This document shows, piece by piece, positions 28,252-36,586 of a stretch of DNA of 64,000 bases. Source of the stretch: Methylobacillus caricis (GTDB taxonomy: Bacteria > Pseudomonadota > Gammaproteobacteria > Burkholderiales > Methylophilaceae); NCBI RefSeq assembly GCF_020532705.1, contig NZ_JAJAVD010000001.1, positions 496,001 through 560,000 on the forward strand, read 5' to 3'. The notes below the pieces were generated by a model. That model did no database searches. It was not told where the DNA came from and saw only the letters and a program-made list of their open reading frames with translations. The position numbers and the translations under genes are program-made. Position 1 is the stretch's first letter; each line of letters opens with the position of its first letter.

Positions 28252-29966
28252 TTATTTTAGGTTTATCCGGCGCCTTGGGCCATGATGCTTCGGCGGCTAT
28301 TCTGGTTGATGGGAAGATTGTGGCAGCGGTGGAGGAGGAGCGCTTCCTGCGCGACAAGCATGCCAAGAACAAATTCCCCCTGGAGGCTGCGCGCTACTGT
28401 ATGCGTGAAGCCGGAGTGCGCCCTGACCAGGTGGATGTGGTAGCGTTCCCGTATGCCGAAATCCCACTGAGCAGCAATGCGCGTTGGCATTATGCCAAGC
28501 GCCATTGGTACGCTCCGGATCGTGCGCTGGATGCGATATTCAACGGCAACCGCCGTTTCCGCCGCAATCGCGACAAATCCCTGGACCTGATGACGCAGCT
28601 TGGCATTACCAACGCCAGGTTCATGCCTGTTGAGCACCACCTTGCGCATGCCAGCAGTGCCTACCACCTGAGCGGTTTCAAGGAAAAGACCGCCATTGTC
28701 GGCATTGATGGCAAAGGAGAATACGCCACGACATTCTTTGGTTATGGCGAAAACGGCAAGATCCACAAGATCAAGGAATTTTACGATCCAGACTCACTTG
28801 GCGGCATGTATGGCGCCATTACCGAATACCTTGGGTTTGAGATGCTGGATGGTGAATTCAAAGTGATGGGCATGGCCCCTTATGGCGATCCCAACCTCTA
28901 TGATCTATCACGCCTGGTCGAATTTGATGGCGAAGAGCTGCGCGTCAATACCAAGTTGGTGAATGTTGTCGGCCTGCGTCGCTACAAGGAAAAAGGCAAG
29001 GGCTATTACTTCACGCCAGAGCTGGTGGAATGGCTAGGCCCCAAACGTGCCGGGGATGAGATTGACAATCCTTATATTCATTATGCAGCTGCCGTACAGC
29101 AACTGCTGGAAGATGTTGCCTTGAAAATGATAGACCACTATCTTGGCGATATCATCCGGGAAACCGGCCGCATTGCGATGGCAGGCGGGGTTGCGCTCAA
29201 TGTCAAGCTCAACCAGCGCATTATTGCCCTGCCTCATGTAAAAGAGCTGTTCGTGCAGCCTGCCTCCGGCGATAACGGTACCTCTCTGGGTGCAGCAAGC
29301 TATGCGGCAAATGAGCTTGGTGAAAAAGTGGAGTCTATGAAACATGCCTACCTGGGCCCATCGTTCACCACTGAAGAATGTCTTGCAGCCTGTGAGGCCC
29401 ATCCGGCCAAACCCAAATTCAAGCGCATAGACAATGCACCGCTCAAGGGCGCGCAAATACTGGCTGAAGGCAATCCGTTGGCGTGGTTCCAGGGGCGCAT
29501 GGAGTTTGGTCCCCGTGCACTGGGCTGCCGCAGTATTCTGGGCGACCCCAGCCATCCTGGCGTTGCTGACCGCATCAATGCCCAGATCAAGTATCGTGAG
29601 CGCTGGCGTCCTTTCTGTCCCAGCATGCTGGATAGAGTGGCTGCGGATATTTTGCAAACTGACCATCCTGCGCCATATATGACCTTTACCTTTGACGTGG
29701 CCGAGCACTGGAAGCCGCGTATTCCGGAAGTGGTGCATGAGGATGGCACGGCGCGTGCGCAGATTGTCACACATGACACCAATCCGCGTTATTATGCCCT
29801 GATTGAGGAGCTGGAGCGCTTGCGCAATGTGCCAGTAGTCTTGAACACCTCGCTGAACCGACGGGGTGAGCCCATGATTTGCAGTCCGACTGATGCGCTC
29901 AACATGTTCTTCGGCTGTGACCTGGAATATCTGATCATGGAAGATGTCCTGGTCACCAAAGTCTAG
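28248..29966 (+). CDS. Carbamoyltransferase, NodU/CmcH family (LPS core O-carbamoylation)
   Basis: 572 residues. The N-terminal Kae1-like domain has the metal/nucleotide motif 'EHHLAHASSAY' (His130, His131, His134) and 'GIDGKGEYATTFF'; the C-terminal domain has 'FGPRALGCRSILGDP'. Members transfer carbamoyl from carbamoyl phosphate through a carbamoyl-AMP intermediate. In Pseudomonas a homologue at the end of the same gene run carbamoylates heptose II of the core, so this function is inferred here. It is last in the waaG operon and is followed by a terminator. carAB, elsewhere in the window, would supply carbamoyl phosphate. Confidence 0.88.
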   Translation: MIILGLSGALGHDASAAILVDGKIVAAVEEERFLRDKHAKNKFPLEAARYCMREAGVRPDQVDVVAFPYAEIPLSSNARWHYAKRHWYAPDRALDAIFNGNRRFRRNRDKSLDLMTQLGITNARFMPVEHHLAHASSAYHLSGFKEKTAIVGIDGKGEYATTFFGYGENGKIHKIKEFYDPDSLGGMYGAITEYLGFEMLDGEFKVMGMAPYGDPNLYDLSRLVEFDGEELRVNTKLVNVVGLRRYKEKGKGYYFTPELVEWLGPKRAGDEIDNPYIHYAAAVQQLLEDVALKMIDHYLGDIIRETGRIAMAGGVALNVKLNQRIIALPHVKELFVQPASGDNGTSLGAASYAANELGEKVESMKHAYLGPSFTTEECLAACEAHPAKPKFKRIDNAPLKGAQILAEGNPLAWFQGRMEFGPRALGCRSILGDPSHPGVADRINAQIKYRERWRPFCPSMLDRVAADILQTDHPAPYMTFTFDVAEHWKPRIPEVVHEDGTARAQIVTHDTNPRYYALIEELERLRNVPVVLNTSLNRRGEPMICSPTDALNMFFGCDLEYLIMEDVLVTKV

Positions 29967-29974
29967 TCGCGATA

Positions 29975-30018
29975 CGGCTGCAGTGCTATCACATTTGGCT
30001 GCAGTCCGCGTTGTTTTT
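29975..30018 (+). terminator. Terminator of the waaG-carbamoyltransferase operon
   Basis: CGGCTGCAG (29975-29983) pairs with CTGCAG-T-CCG (29999-30008, one-base bulge) around a 15-base loop, then CGTTG and seven T residues. The two arms also appear as a direct repeat GGCTGCAGT with 21-base spacing because CTGCAG is its own complement. Confidence 0.65.
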
Positions 30019-30043
30019 TTACCTTACCCTAGTCGTGGTTAAT

Positions 30044-30073
30044 TTGACGTTGGAAGACGCTTTCAGCGATAAT
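30044..30073 (+). promoter_or_regulatory. Promoter of edd
   Basis: TTGACG (30044-30049) and GATAAT (30068-30073) are 18 bases apart. The expected start of transcription is about 30080, giving a leader of roughly 30 bases before the edd ATG at 30109. Confidence 0.6.
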
Positions 30074-30108
30074 TGCACGTTAAATTCAATTCTTTAGCAG
30101 CGCTATTA

Positions 30109-31923
30109 ATGACACAAACTCTTATTGAAGTGACCGAACGCATTCGCGAACGCAGTGCGCCCACCCGCAAAGCCTATCTGCAGCGTATTGACCAAATCAT
30201 CAATCGCGAGCGGGGGGCTGACCGTATGGGCTGTGCGAACGTGGCTCATGCGTTTGCTGCCATGCCGACTAATGACAAGTTCCGCGTTGTGGCCGAAAAA
30301 GCTCCGAACATCGGTGTGATCACTGCTTATAACGACATGCTGTCCGCGCATCAGCCTTATGAAGTCTATCCGAATGTCATCCGCGACGAGGCGCGCAAAC
30401 ATGGCGCGACCGTACAGGTGGCGGGCGGGGTGCCTGCCATGTGTGACGGCATTACCCAGGGTGAACCGGGGATGGAATTGAGCCTGTTCTCGCGCGATAC
30501 CATTGCTATGGCGACCGCTGTCGGTTTGTCCCATGACGTGTTTGATGCAGCTTTGCTGCTGGGCGTCTGTGATAAGATTGTGCCTGGTTTGTTGATCGGG
30601 GCATTGCATTTCGGTCATTTGCCCTGTGTATTTGTTCCTGCGGGCCCAATGTCTACCGGCATAGACAACACCACCAAGTCCAAGGTACGTGAAAAATATG
30701 CCCAGGGCCTGGTAGGGCGCGAAGAGCTGCTGGCTTCAGAGTCTGCCGCTTATCACGGGGCTGGCACCTGTACCTTCTATGGCACCGCCAACAGCAACCA
30801 GATGCTGATTGAGGCGATGGGCCTGCATGTGCCTGGTTCAGCTTTTGTGCACCCGCACGATGATATGCGCGAGTTGCTGGTTCGCGAGTCAGTGAAGACG
30901 GTGCTCTCCATTACCAAGAACCAGCGTTTTACGCCGATTGGCCGCCTGGTGGACGAGCGCGTGATCGTCAATGCGATTGTGGCGCTGCTGGCGACTGGCG
31001 GTAGTACCAATCACCTGATTCACTGGGTGGCTGTGGCGCGGGCTGCCGGCATCATTATTGATTGGTCTGATTTCTCCAAGCTGTCCCAGAACACTCCCTT
31101 GCTTGCGCGCGTGTACCCCAACGGTACTGCTGATGTTAATCAGTTCCAGGAAGCAGGCGGCCCTAGTTTTGTCATTCGTGAGCTTGTGGATGCCGGCTAC
31201 ATGCATGCAGACGTCAGCTCTGTTGTGATTGGCGGCCTGCGCGATTTTGGCAAGAAACCCCAGAAGTCCGGCGATGGCCTGATCTGGGTGGATTTGCCCA
31301 AGCAAAGCCCGGATGAAAGCATTGTCCGTAATACCTCCAAGCCCTTCAGTGAGTCTGGCGGTTTGCGTTTGTTGACAGGCAATCTCGGGCGTTCGGTGAT
31401 CAAGAGCTCCGCTGTGCCGGAAGATCGCCAGATTATTGAGGCTCCTGCCATTGTATTCAATGGGCAGGAGGAGCTGCTGGCCGCATTTGAACGTGGCGAG
31501 CTGGAAAAAGACTTCATCGCAGTGGTGCGCTTCCAGGGGCCGCGTGCCAATGGCATGCCTGAGCTGCATAAGTTGACGCCTCCCCTGTCGGTGCTTCAAG
31601 GCAAGGGTTTCCGTGTGGCGATTGTGACTGATGGCCGCATGAGCGGTGCTTCCGGCAAGGTGCCAGCGGCCATTCACCTGAGTCCGGAGGGGCTGGCAGG
31701 TGGAGCGATCTGTAAAATCCGTACTGGCGACATGATCCGGCTCAATGCGATTGTTGGCACCCTGAATGCGCTGGTGGACGATGAAGAATGGCAAGCCCGT
31801 TCTATAGCAACCATGACCGAGGCGCAACGCAACAACAATGGCCATGGCATTGGACGCGAATTATTTGGCGGCATGCGCAGGAATGTGCATTCGGCCGAAG
31901 AGGGTGCCGTCACCTGGTTGTAG
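30109..31923 (+). CDS. edd: 6-phosphogluconate dehydratase
   Basis: Converts 6-phosphogluconate to 2-keto-3-deoxy-6-phosphogluconate, the first Entner-Doudoroff step. The 604-residue protein belongs to the IlvD/Edd iron-sulfur dehydratases, with cluster-binding cysteines visible in 'MGCANVAHAF', 'VPAMCDGITQGEPGMELS' and 'GAGTCTFYGTANSN'. The start ATG 30109 is preferred over a TTG at 30073, which lies in the promoter -10 box. It is followed by eda, as expected, with a palindromic element between them. In methylotrophs this pair closes the KDPG variant of the ribulose monophosphate cycle; that role is inferred from the presumed host. Confidence 0.96.
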   Translation: MTQTLIEVTERIRERSAPTRKAYLQRIDQIINRERGADRMGCANVAHAFAAMPTNDKFRVVAEKAPNIGVITAYNDMLSAHQPYEVYPNVIRDEARKHGATVQVAGGVPAMCDGITQGEPGMELSLFSRDTIAMATAVGLSHDVFDAALLLGVCDKIVPGLLIGALHFGHLPCVFVPAGPMSTGIDNTTKSKVREKYAQGLVGREELLASESAAYHGAGTCTFYGTANSNQMLIEAMGLHVPGSAFVHPHDDMRELLVRESVKTVLSITKNQRFTPIGRLVDERVIVNAIVALLATGGSTNHLIHWVAVARAAGIIIDWSDFSKLSQNTPLLARVYPNGTADVNQFQEAGGPSFVIRELVDAGYMHADVSSVVIGGLRDFGKKPQKSGDGLIWVDLPKQSPDESIVRNTSKPFSESGGLRLLTGNLGRSVIKSSAVPEDRQIIEAPAIVFNGQEELLAAFERGELEKDFIAVVRFQGPRANGMPELHKLTPPLSVLQGKGFRVAIVTDGRMSGASGKVPAAIHLSPEGLAGGAICKIRTGDMIRLNAIVGTLNALVDDEEWQARSIATMTEAQRNNNGHGIGRELFGGMRRNVHSAEEGAVTWL

Positions 31924-32023
31924 TCATTTGAAAATACGCGCCGGGCGTTGTTGTTTTCGCTTGCCGTACTAGTAGAGTACTGTCTGCCCTCAAACGCCTA
32001 GCCCGACGCGATTTTGAAATGAC
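31923..32023. repeat. 101-bp palindromic element between edd and eda
   Basis: The ends are imperfect inverted repeats: GTCATTTGAAAATACGCG at 31923-31940 against CGCGATTTTGAAATGAC at 32007-32023, continuing inward (CGGGC / GCCCG), with a central hairpin GTACT-AGTAG-AGTAC at 31966-31980. The whole element can fold into one long, interrupted stem. It starts inside the edd stop codon. The size and structure suggest a MITE- or BIME-like dispersed repeat. I recognised no second copy in this window. Confidence 0.6.
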
Positions 32024-32056
32024 ATGTCGCTTTAACCCTATGAAAATGGAAACCAA

Positions 32057-32683
32057 ATGAGCACATTAGATTTAGCTAACCATGGCCCAGTAATCCCGGT
32101 CATTGTCATCAACAAGGTGGAAGATGCCGTGCCGATGGCCGAAGCATTGCTTGAAGGCGGTATCAAGGTGCTGGAAGTGACCTTGCGTACGCCAGTGGCA
32201 TTGCAGGCAATGGAAGCAATTGCCAAGGCTGTGCCTGATGCGATTGTCGGGGCGGGTACCGTGCGCAGCATCAAGGATGCGCAGGCTGTGAAAGATGTCG
32301 GCTGCAAGTTCGCCGTTAGTCCAGGTTATACAAGTGAGATCGGCCGTGCGGCGCGTGAAATTGGTCTGCCATTGCTGCCGGGTGTTTCCACCGGCAGTGA
32401 GATCATGCAAGCGAATGCCGATGACTACTACTTCCTGAAGCTATTCCCGGCCGTGGCTGTGGGCGGCATCAACCTGCTCAAGGGGTTTGCCGGGCCATTT
32501 GGGGATGTCAAGTTCTGCCCCACCGGCGGTGTAACGGTTGAGTCTGCACCTCAGTTCCTGGCATTGCCTAACGTTGTCGTGTGCGGTGGCACCTGGTTGA
32601 CGCCTGCTGATGCTGTAGCACGCAAGGACTGGGCACATATCACTAAGCTGGCGCGCGAAGCCAGCGCTATCAAGGCCGCTTAA
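32057..32683 (+). CDS. eda: 2-keto-3-deoxy-6-phosphogluconate aldolase
   Basis: Splits KDPG into pyruvate and glyceraldehyde 3-phosphate; 208 residues, class I aldolase. The conserved Glu is in 'LEVTLRTPVALQAM', and the Schiff-base Lys is in 'YYFLKLFPAVAVGG' near residue 134. 'FCPTGGV' follows. It is the partner of edd, 133 bases upstream; because of the palindrome in the gap, part of the transcript may end or be processed there. Confidence 0.97.
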   Translation: MSTLDLANHGPVIPVIVINKVEDAVPMAEALLEGGIKVLEVTLRTPVALQAMEAIAKAVPDAIVGAGTVRSIKDAQAVKDVGCKFAVSPGYTSEIGRAAREIGLPLLPGVSTGSEIMQANADDYYFLKLFPAVAVGGINLLKGFAGPFGDVKFCPTGGVTVESAPQFLALPNVVVCGGTWLTPADAVARKDWAHITKLAREASAIKAA

Positions 32684-32762
32684 AAGCTTTTGGCTGGTAC
32701 GGTTCCGTGCCAGCCTTGCAAACCTGGATTTGATGCAATATGCGGCTGGTCAGGTTTATTTC

Positions 32763-33428
32763 ATGCTGAAAAATTTAAATCAATATCGCACCCTGGTGTT
32801 TGATTGTGACGGGGTCATACTGAACTCCAACCATCTCAAGATCGAGGCCTATTTTGCCACTGCCAAGAATTTCGGGGCTAGTGACAAGGATGCCCAGGCG
32901 CTGGTGGATTACCATATCAAGCTTGGAGGCATCTCTCGTTTCGTCAAGTTCGACTATTTTCTCAAGGAAATCCTGCAAAAACCTTCATCCCACAGCGAAG
33001 TCGAGTTCCTGCTCAAGGACTTTGGTCGCGAAGTGCGACAGCGCTTGGCAACATGCGAGATTGCGCCGGGACTGGACAAACTGCGAGAACAAACGCCTGA
33101 TGCGAACTGGTTGGTGATCTCCGGCGGTGATCAGCAGGAATTGCATGGGATTTTTGCTCAGCGTCGCTTGGAACATCTGTTCGACGGCGGCATATTTGGT
33201 AGCCCGGACAATAAGGATGAGATCCTTGCCCGGGAACTCGCCAATGGCAATATCCGCAAACCCGCACTGTTCATAGGCGATAGTCGCTATGATCATGAAT
33301 CCTCTACCCGTGCCGGGCTTGATTTTGTTTTTCTGCAGGACTGGACAGATTTTCCCGAGTGGCAGAGCTACTGCGAGCAACACCACATTTCAGTACGCGG
33401 CAACATAGACGCATTGGTGAGCGCATGA
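32763..33428 (+). CDS. HAD-superfamily hydrolase
   Basis: A 221-residue phosphatase-like protein. Motif I is 'FDCDGVILNS' (Asp14, Asp16), motif II 'LVISGGDQQE', and the C-terminal motif 'FIGDSRYDHESSTRAG', so the HAD catalytic set looks complete. The start ATG 32763 places motif I at the usual distance; an upstream ATG at 32730 adds 11 unconserved residues. It overlaps the next kinase-like gene by four bases (ATGA), implying a joint function, perhaps in surface sugar phosphate metabolism. The substrate is unknown. Confidence 0.82.
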   Translation: MLKNLNQYRTLVFDCDGVILNSNHLKIEAYFATAKNFGASDKDAQALVDYHIKLGGISRFVKFDYFLKEILQKPSSHSEVEFLLKDFGREVRQRLATCEIAPGLDKLREQTPDANWLVISGGDQQELHGIFAQRRLEHLFDGGIFGSPDNKDEILARELANGNIRKPALFIGDSRYDHESSTRAGLDFVFLQDWTDFPEWQSYCEQHHISVRGNIDALVSA

Positions 33429-34114
33429 AGCTGGTTCCGCGCTGGAAAATCCGCAACAGCCAGTTACTCATCAGGGAAGATTTTGAGCAAATGCTCAAGA
33501 ATGCCAAGGTATTGGAACAGGATGGCCGTGGCATCAAGGTGCTGCAATTGGAAAGCGGCAACATCTTCAAGATTTTCCGTTTGCGCCATACTATCAGTCT
33601 TGCCCAGATTTACTCCTATGCGCGTCACTTCTGCCGCAATGCCGATCGGTTGCAGGCACTGAATATTCCCACTGTTGAGGTGGTTCAGCTTTTTCATTTT
33701 GAGGAGTCCACCGACACGGCTGTGCTCTATAGGCCGCTGCCGGGCAGAACCTTGAGGCAACTCGGCCTAAGTGGTTTGCTCGATGAGTCCTTGATGCGAG
33801 AGTTTGGCAAGTTTGTCGCAAGGCTGCATGAGCATGGGATATATTTCCGCTCACTGCATTTTGGCAATGTGGTACTTACCCCTGAGGGAAAGTTAGGCCT
33901 GATAGATATTGCCGATTTGAAAGTGCGTAGCCTTAGCCTTACTGCCTGGCACAGGGCGCGTAACTTCCGTCATTTGCAAAGGGTGCCGGCAGACTGGGCT
34001 ACTTTGTCGTTGGCAAGCCGCCAGGCATTTGCAGATAGCTACTTTTCGTATGCAAAGTTGTCAGTCAAGACCAAAGCGCTACTGTTGCCGAAACTCAAGT
34101 TTCTTTCCAGTTAG
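33425..34114 (+). CDS. Kinase-fold protein next to the ligase, WaaP/InaA superfamily
   Basis: 229 residues. The N-terminal lobe has 'GIKVLQLESGNIFKIFRL'. The catalytic loop reads Tyr140-Phe-Arg-Ser143 to Asn148 in 'YFRSLHFGNVVL', so the usual catalytic Asp is Ser143, while the Asn and the metal Asp in 'LGLIDIADLKV' remain. It is thus an atypical kinase or pseudokinase; similar proteins are annotated 'toluene tolerance' and lie before waaL in the Pseudomonas core locus. The ATGA overlap with the HAD gene suggests coupling. The gene precedes a broken glycosyltransferase. Confidence 0.78.
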   Translation: MKLVPRWKIRNSQLLIREDFEQMLKNAKVLEQDGRGIKVLQLESGNIFKIFRLRHTISLAQIYSYARHFCRNADRLQALNIPTVEVVQLFHFEESTDTAVLYRPLPGRTLRQLGLSGLLDESLMREFGKFVARLHEHGIYFRSLHFGNVVLTPEGKLGLIDIADLKVRSLSLTAWHRARNFRHLQRVPADWATLSLASRQAFADSYFSYAKLSVKTKALLLPKLKFLSS

Positions 34115-34133
34115 ATTATCCCAGGGGCTCCGC

Positions 34134-34232
34134 GTGGAAGTTTTACAAATCTGTCACAGTTACTATCCACCATTCCTGGATTGTGCCCGCCAGTATGCCG
34201 CATTGTTTGCGAATAGCCTCTGCATATTTTGA
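34134..34232 (+). pseudogene. N-terminal remnant of a GT4-type glycosyltransferase
   Basis: From GTG 34134 the frame encodes 32 residues before a stop. 'VLQICHSYYPPFLDCARQYA' is the typical start of a GT-B sugar transferase (first beta strand plus the loop that binds the acceptor), and nothing of the remaining 350 or so residues is found downstream. The gene was therefore truncated, probably when the AT-rich ligase segment was inserted or exchanged. It lies 20 bases after the kinase-like gene, as the next gene of the operon would. Confidence 0.65.
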
Positions 34233-34424
34233 AGTTTTAAAAACACGGTAATTATTAAGCTAGGCGATTGGAAAATCGCTAGTTTCTTCGGGTAGTAGAA
34301 TGCTGCGCAGACAATTGGATCAAAAGTTTTTGCGTAAATGGTAGGCAGGTGTCACGATGTGGGAAAGTGCTTGCAGCTGAAATATTAGGGTTAGCGCATA
34401 GGATTACTCGAATCAAGAAAAGCT
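34233..34424. other. AT-rich junction between the truncated glycosyltransferase and the ligase gene
   Basis: Holds a hairpin GCGATT-GGAA-AATCGC (34264-34279), extended by CTA/TAG across a bulge and followed by TTTCTTC, a likely weak terminator of the upstream operon. No gene or recognisable insertion-sequence end was seen. Base composition drops noticeably from here. Confidence 0.45.
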
Positions 34425-35621
34425 ATGTTGAATAAAATAAAATCATCCCTTCCATTGGCTCACTTTTATGTAATTATGCTGTGTCTTTTTTTTCAGGCAC
34501 TTACATTTAGCGAGGGATATAGGATATTTGCCTATATCAATCTGATATTGGTATTAATCGCTGGTGTATTTTGTCGTCGACAAACTATTCTTCCGATAAA
34601 TACCGGAATCGTTCCGGGAGTATTGCTGCTTTTAGTTTTTATTGGGGCAGAGTGGTTGGCAAGTGCGAATTTTTCTCTCACTGTAAAGCCTATACGACAT
34701 TTGTTGCTGGCAATTGGTCTGATGGTCGGTATCGCGTTACTTTCTGTTCATCATACGAAAATAAAATCTAGACTGATGCCTGCCTTAACCGGATTGGTAT
34801 ATGCCTATACCATTTTTCAATGTATCGCCGTATACATATTGGAGCGTCCGTATGGCACGACGAAAAACCCGCATTATCTGGCGATTTATAGTGCCATCTT
34901 TCTCGTTATCAGCATCTATCTGCTTTTAAAGCATACAGAGTTGATACAGCGAGTTCTGCTGATATTTTCGTCATTTTTGCTGGGAACTCTCTTTCTCTAT
35001 ACTTCATCAAGGCCCATGTGGATTGCGCTGTTATTGGCAGTGTTCATGACGGCCTTTTGTCTGCGCCGTCCTACTGCACTGATATTACTCCTGGGTAGTA
35101 GCGTGATATTTGTCGGACTGGCTATGACCAATATTGGCAATTTCAAATCGCGCTGGGAAGATCTGATCCTGCATGCCAACACCGAAGAGCGCGTCATAAT
35201 CTGGCAAGATGCCTGGCAAATGCAACAACATAACAGTAGCCATTTGCAGTGGACGTTCGGGCATGGCGTTGAAAGTTTTGCAAAGGATTTTCCCGGATAC
35301 TCGCGCTACCATATGCACGAGCATATTGATTTCAATAGCCCGCACAATATCTTACTTGAACTGTTATATCAGTTTGGCATTGTTGGTCTGATGCTGGTAT
35401 TACTTGGCGTGGTGCTTTTGTACTTCCAGATTATTTCTGCTTATTTGCAGCGCCGAAATATCGAGCAGCACGCCTGGGTATATCTATTGCTCCTGATGGT
35501 GCTGACTATAGACTTTTTCAGCGTCAGCATTACCTTGCCTTTCTTTGTCAGCATTAATCTCAATATACTGGCACTGGTCACCGGCGTGACCGTCTATCTG
35601 AGCAATATTGGAAAACGTTGA
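34425..35621 (+). CDS. O-antigen ligase / polymerase-like membrane protein (WaaL family)
   Basis: 398 residues with about ten to twelve predicted transmembrane helices and one large periplasmic loop (about residues 215-310) containing the WaaL/Wzy-C type segment 'EERVIIWQDAWQM' and 'HEHIDFNSPHNILLELLYQFG', where the His is typical of the ligase active site. It probably transfers undecaprenyl-linked glycan or a single unit to the completed lipid A core. It is AT-rich, unlike the flanking heptose genes, which suggests horizontal replacement, common for ligases. A polymerase of the Wzy type cannot be excluded. Confidence 0.8.
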   Translation: MLNKIKSSLPLAHFYVIMLCLFFQALTFSEGYRIFAYINLILVLIAGVFCRRQTILPINTGIVPGVLLLLVFIGAEWLASANFSLTVKPIRHLLLAIGLMVGIALLSVHHTKIKSRLMPALTGLVYAYTIFQCIAVYILERPYGTTKNPHYLAIYSAIFLVISIYLLLKHTELIQRVLLIFSSFLLGTLFLYTSSRPMWIALLLAVFMTAFCLRRPTALILLLGSSVIFVGLAMTNIGNFKSRWEDLILHANTEERVIIWQDAWQMQQHNSSHLQWTFGHGVESFAKDFPGYSRYHMHEHIDFNSPHNILLELLYQFGIVGLMLVLLGVVLLYFQIISAYLQRRNIEQHAWVYLLLLMVLTIDFFSVSITLPFFVSINLNILALVTGVTVYLSNIGKR

Positions 35622-35622
35622 T

Positions 35623-36573
35623 ATGCAGCCACCTGTCACTATCGTCATCCCCAATTTTAATGGTGCCGAACTGCTTCGGAAGAATTTACCTTCTGTTCTG
35701 TCAGCGATGCAGGCTTACCCGGGACCATCTAATTTAATTGTGGTCGATGATGGGTCCGCTGATCACAGTCTTGAGGTTCTCAAACAGGAGTTTCCGCAAG
35801 CACATGTCGTGATTCATCCGCACAATAAAGGGTTTGCCGAGGCTATCCATAGCGGTGTCCATGCCGCTAATACCGAGTTGCTGTTTTTGCTCAATTCCGA
35901 TGTGGCTGTCGCACCGGATATTTTTGCACCTTTAGTGGCTTATTTCGATGACCCACATGCCTTTTCGGTGAACCCGTTAATTTACGATGAGCAAGGTGAG
36001 GTCAAGCGCCATGCATGGAATTTGCGAAAGTTTAAAGCCGGTACGCTCAAGCTGATTAGTTGGCAGCTAGATAATGCCTTGCAACGCCGTTTGGCCGGTG
36101 ACAAGCTGGCAACGGCATATGCACATGGCGGCTCGTTCATGGTACGAAAATCCATGTTTCTGGCGCTGGGTGGATTCCACCCGATTTTCAAACCGTTTTA
36201 CAGCGAAGATTATGATTTGGGCTTGCGCGCATGGCGTCGTGGATGGGCCAGTTATTTCGAGCCTGGTGTGCATATTGTGCACCAGAGCAAAGGCGCTATC
36301 CGTTCCAATGTGAAATTCAAATATGTGAAATCCATACGCCGCCGTAATCGCTATATTCTGGAGTGGGCCCATCTGGGTCTGTCAGACTTACTGTTCAAAG
36401 CGCTACCGGCGTCTATCTTGCAATTACTCGGGGAGTTACTGACGTTGGATTATACCAATCTGCGTGGTTTCAGCTTTGCCGTGATGAAATTGAATGAGGT
36501 CATTGCATTTAGACGAGAACTGCGCAAAACCTCTGCGTTTACCCTGCAAGATGTTCTTAAAAATATTTATTAA
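35623..36573 (+). CDS. Glycosyltransferase family 2
   Basis: 316 residues, GT-A fold. 'VTIVIPNFNGAELL' opens the domain, 'VVDDGSADHS' carries a nucleotide-binding Asp, and 'LLNSDVAVAPD' is the DxD-like metal site. The later 'FKPFYSEDYDLGLRAWRRGW' is the ED-type acceptor motif seen in rhamnosyltransferase-like members (WapR/WbbL group). The start ATG 35623 follows the ligase stop by one base; a TTG at 35608 would overlap it. It likely adds a core or linkage sugar together with the ligase. Confidence 0.85.
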   Translation: MQPPVTIVIPNFNGAELLRKNLPSVLSAMQAYPGPSNLIVVDDGSADHSLEVLKQEFPQAHVVIHPHNKGFAEAIHSGVHAANTELLFLLNSDVAVAPDIFAPLVAYFDDPHAFSVNPLIYDEQGEVKRHAWNLRKFKAGTLKLISWQLDNALQRRLAGDKLATAYAHGGSFMVRKSMFLALGGFHPIFKPFYSEDYDLGLRAWRRGWASYFEPGVHIVHQSKGAIRSNVKFKYVKSIRRRNRYILEWAHLGLSDLLFKALPASILQLLGELLTLDYTNLRGFSFAVMKLNEVIAFRRELRKTSAFTLQDVLKNIY

Positions 36574-36586
36574 TCAATCATATAGG

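Noticed and set aside
29976-30005. Direct repeat GGCTGCAGT with 21-base spacing as operator pair for edd
   Set aside because: The repeats are self-complementary and, with the following T-run, are better explained as a terminator hairpin of the upstream operon.
34233-34424. Insertion-sequence remnant at the edge of the AT-rich LPS segment
   Set aside because: No transposase fragment or terminal inverted repeats could be recognised.
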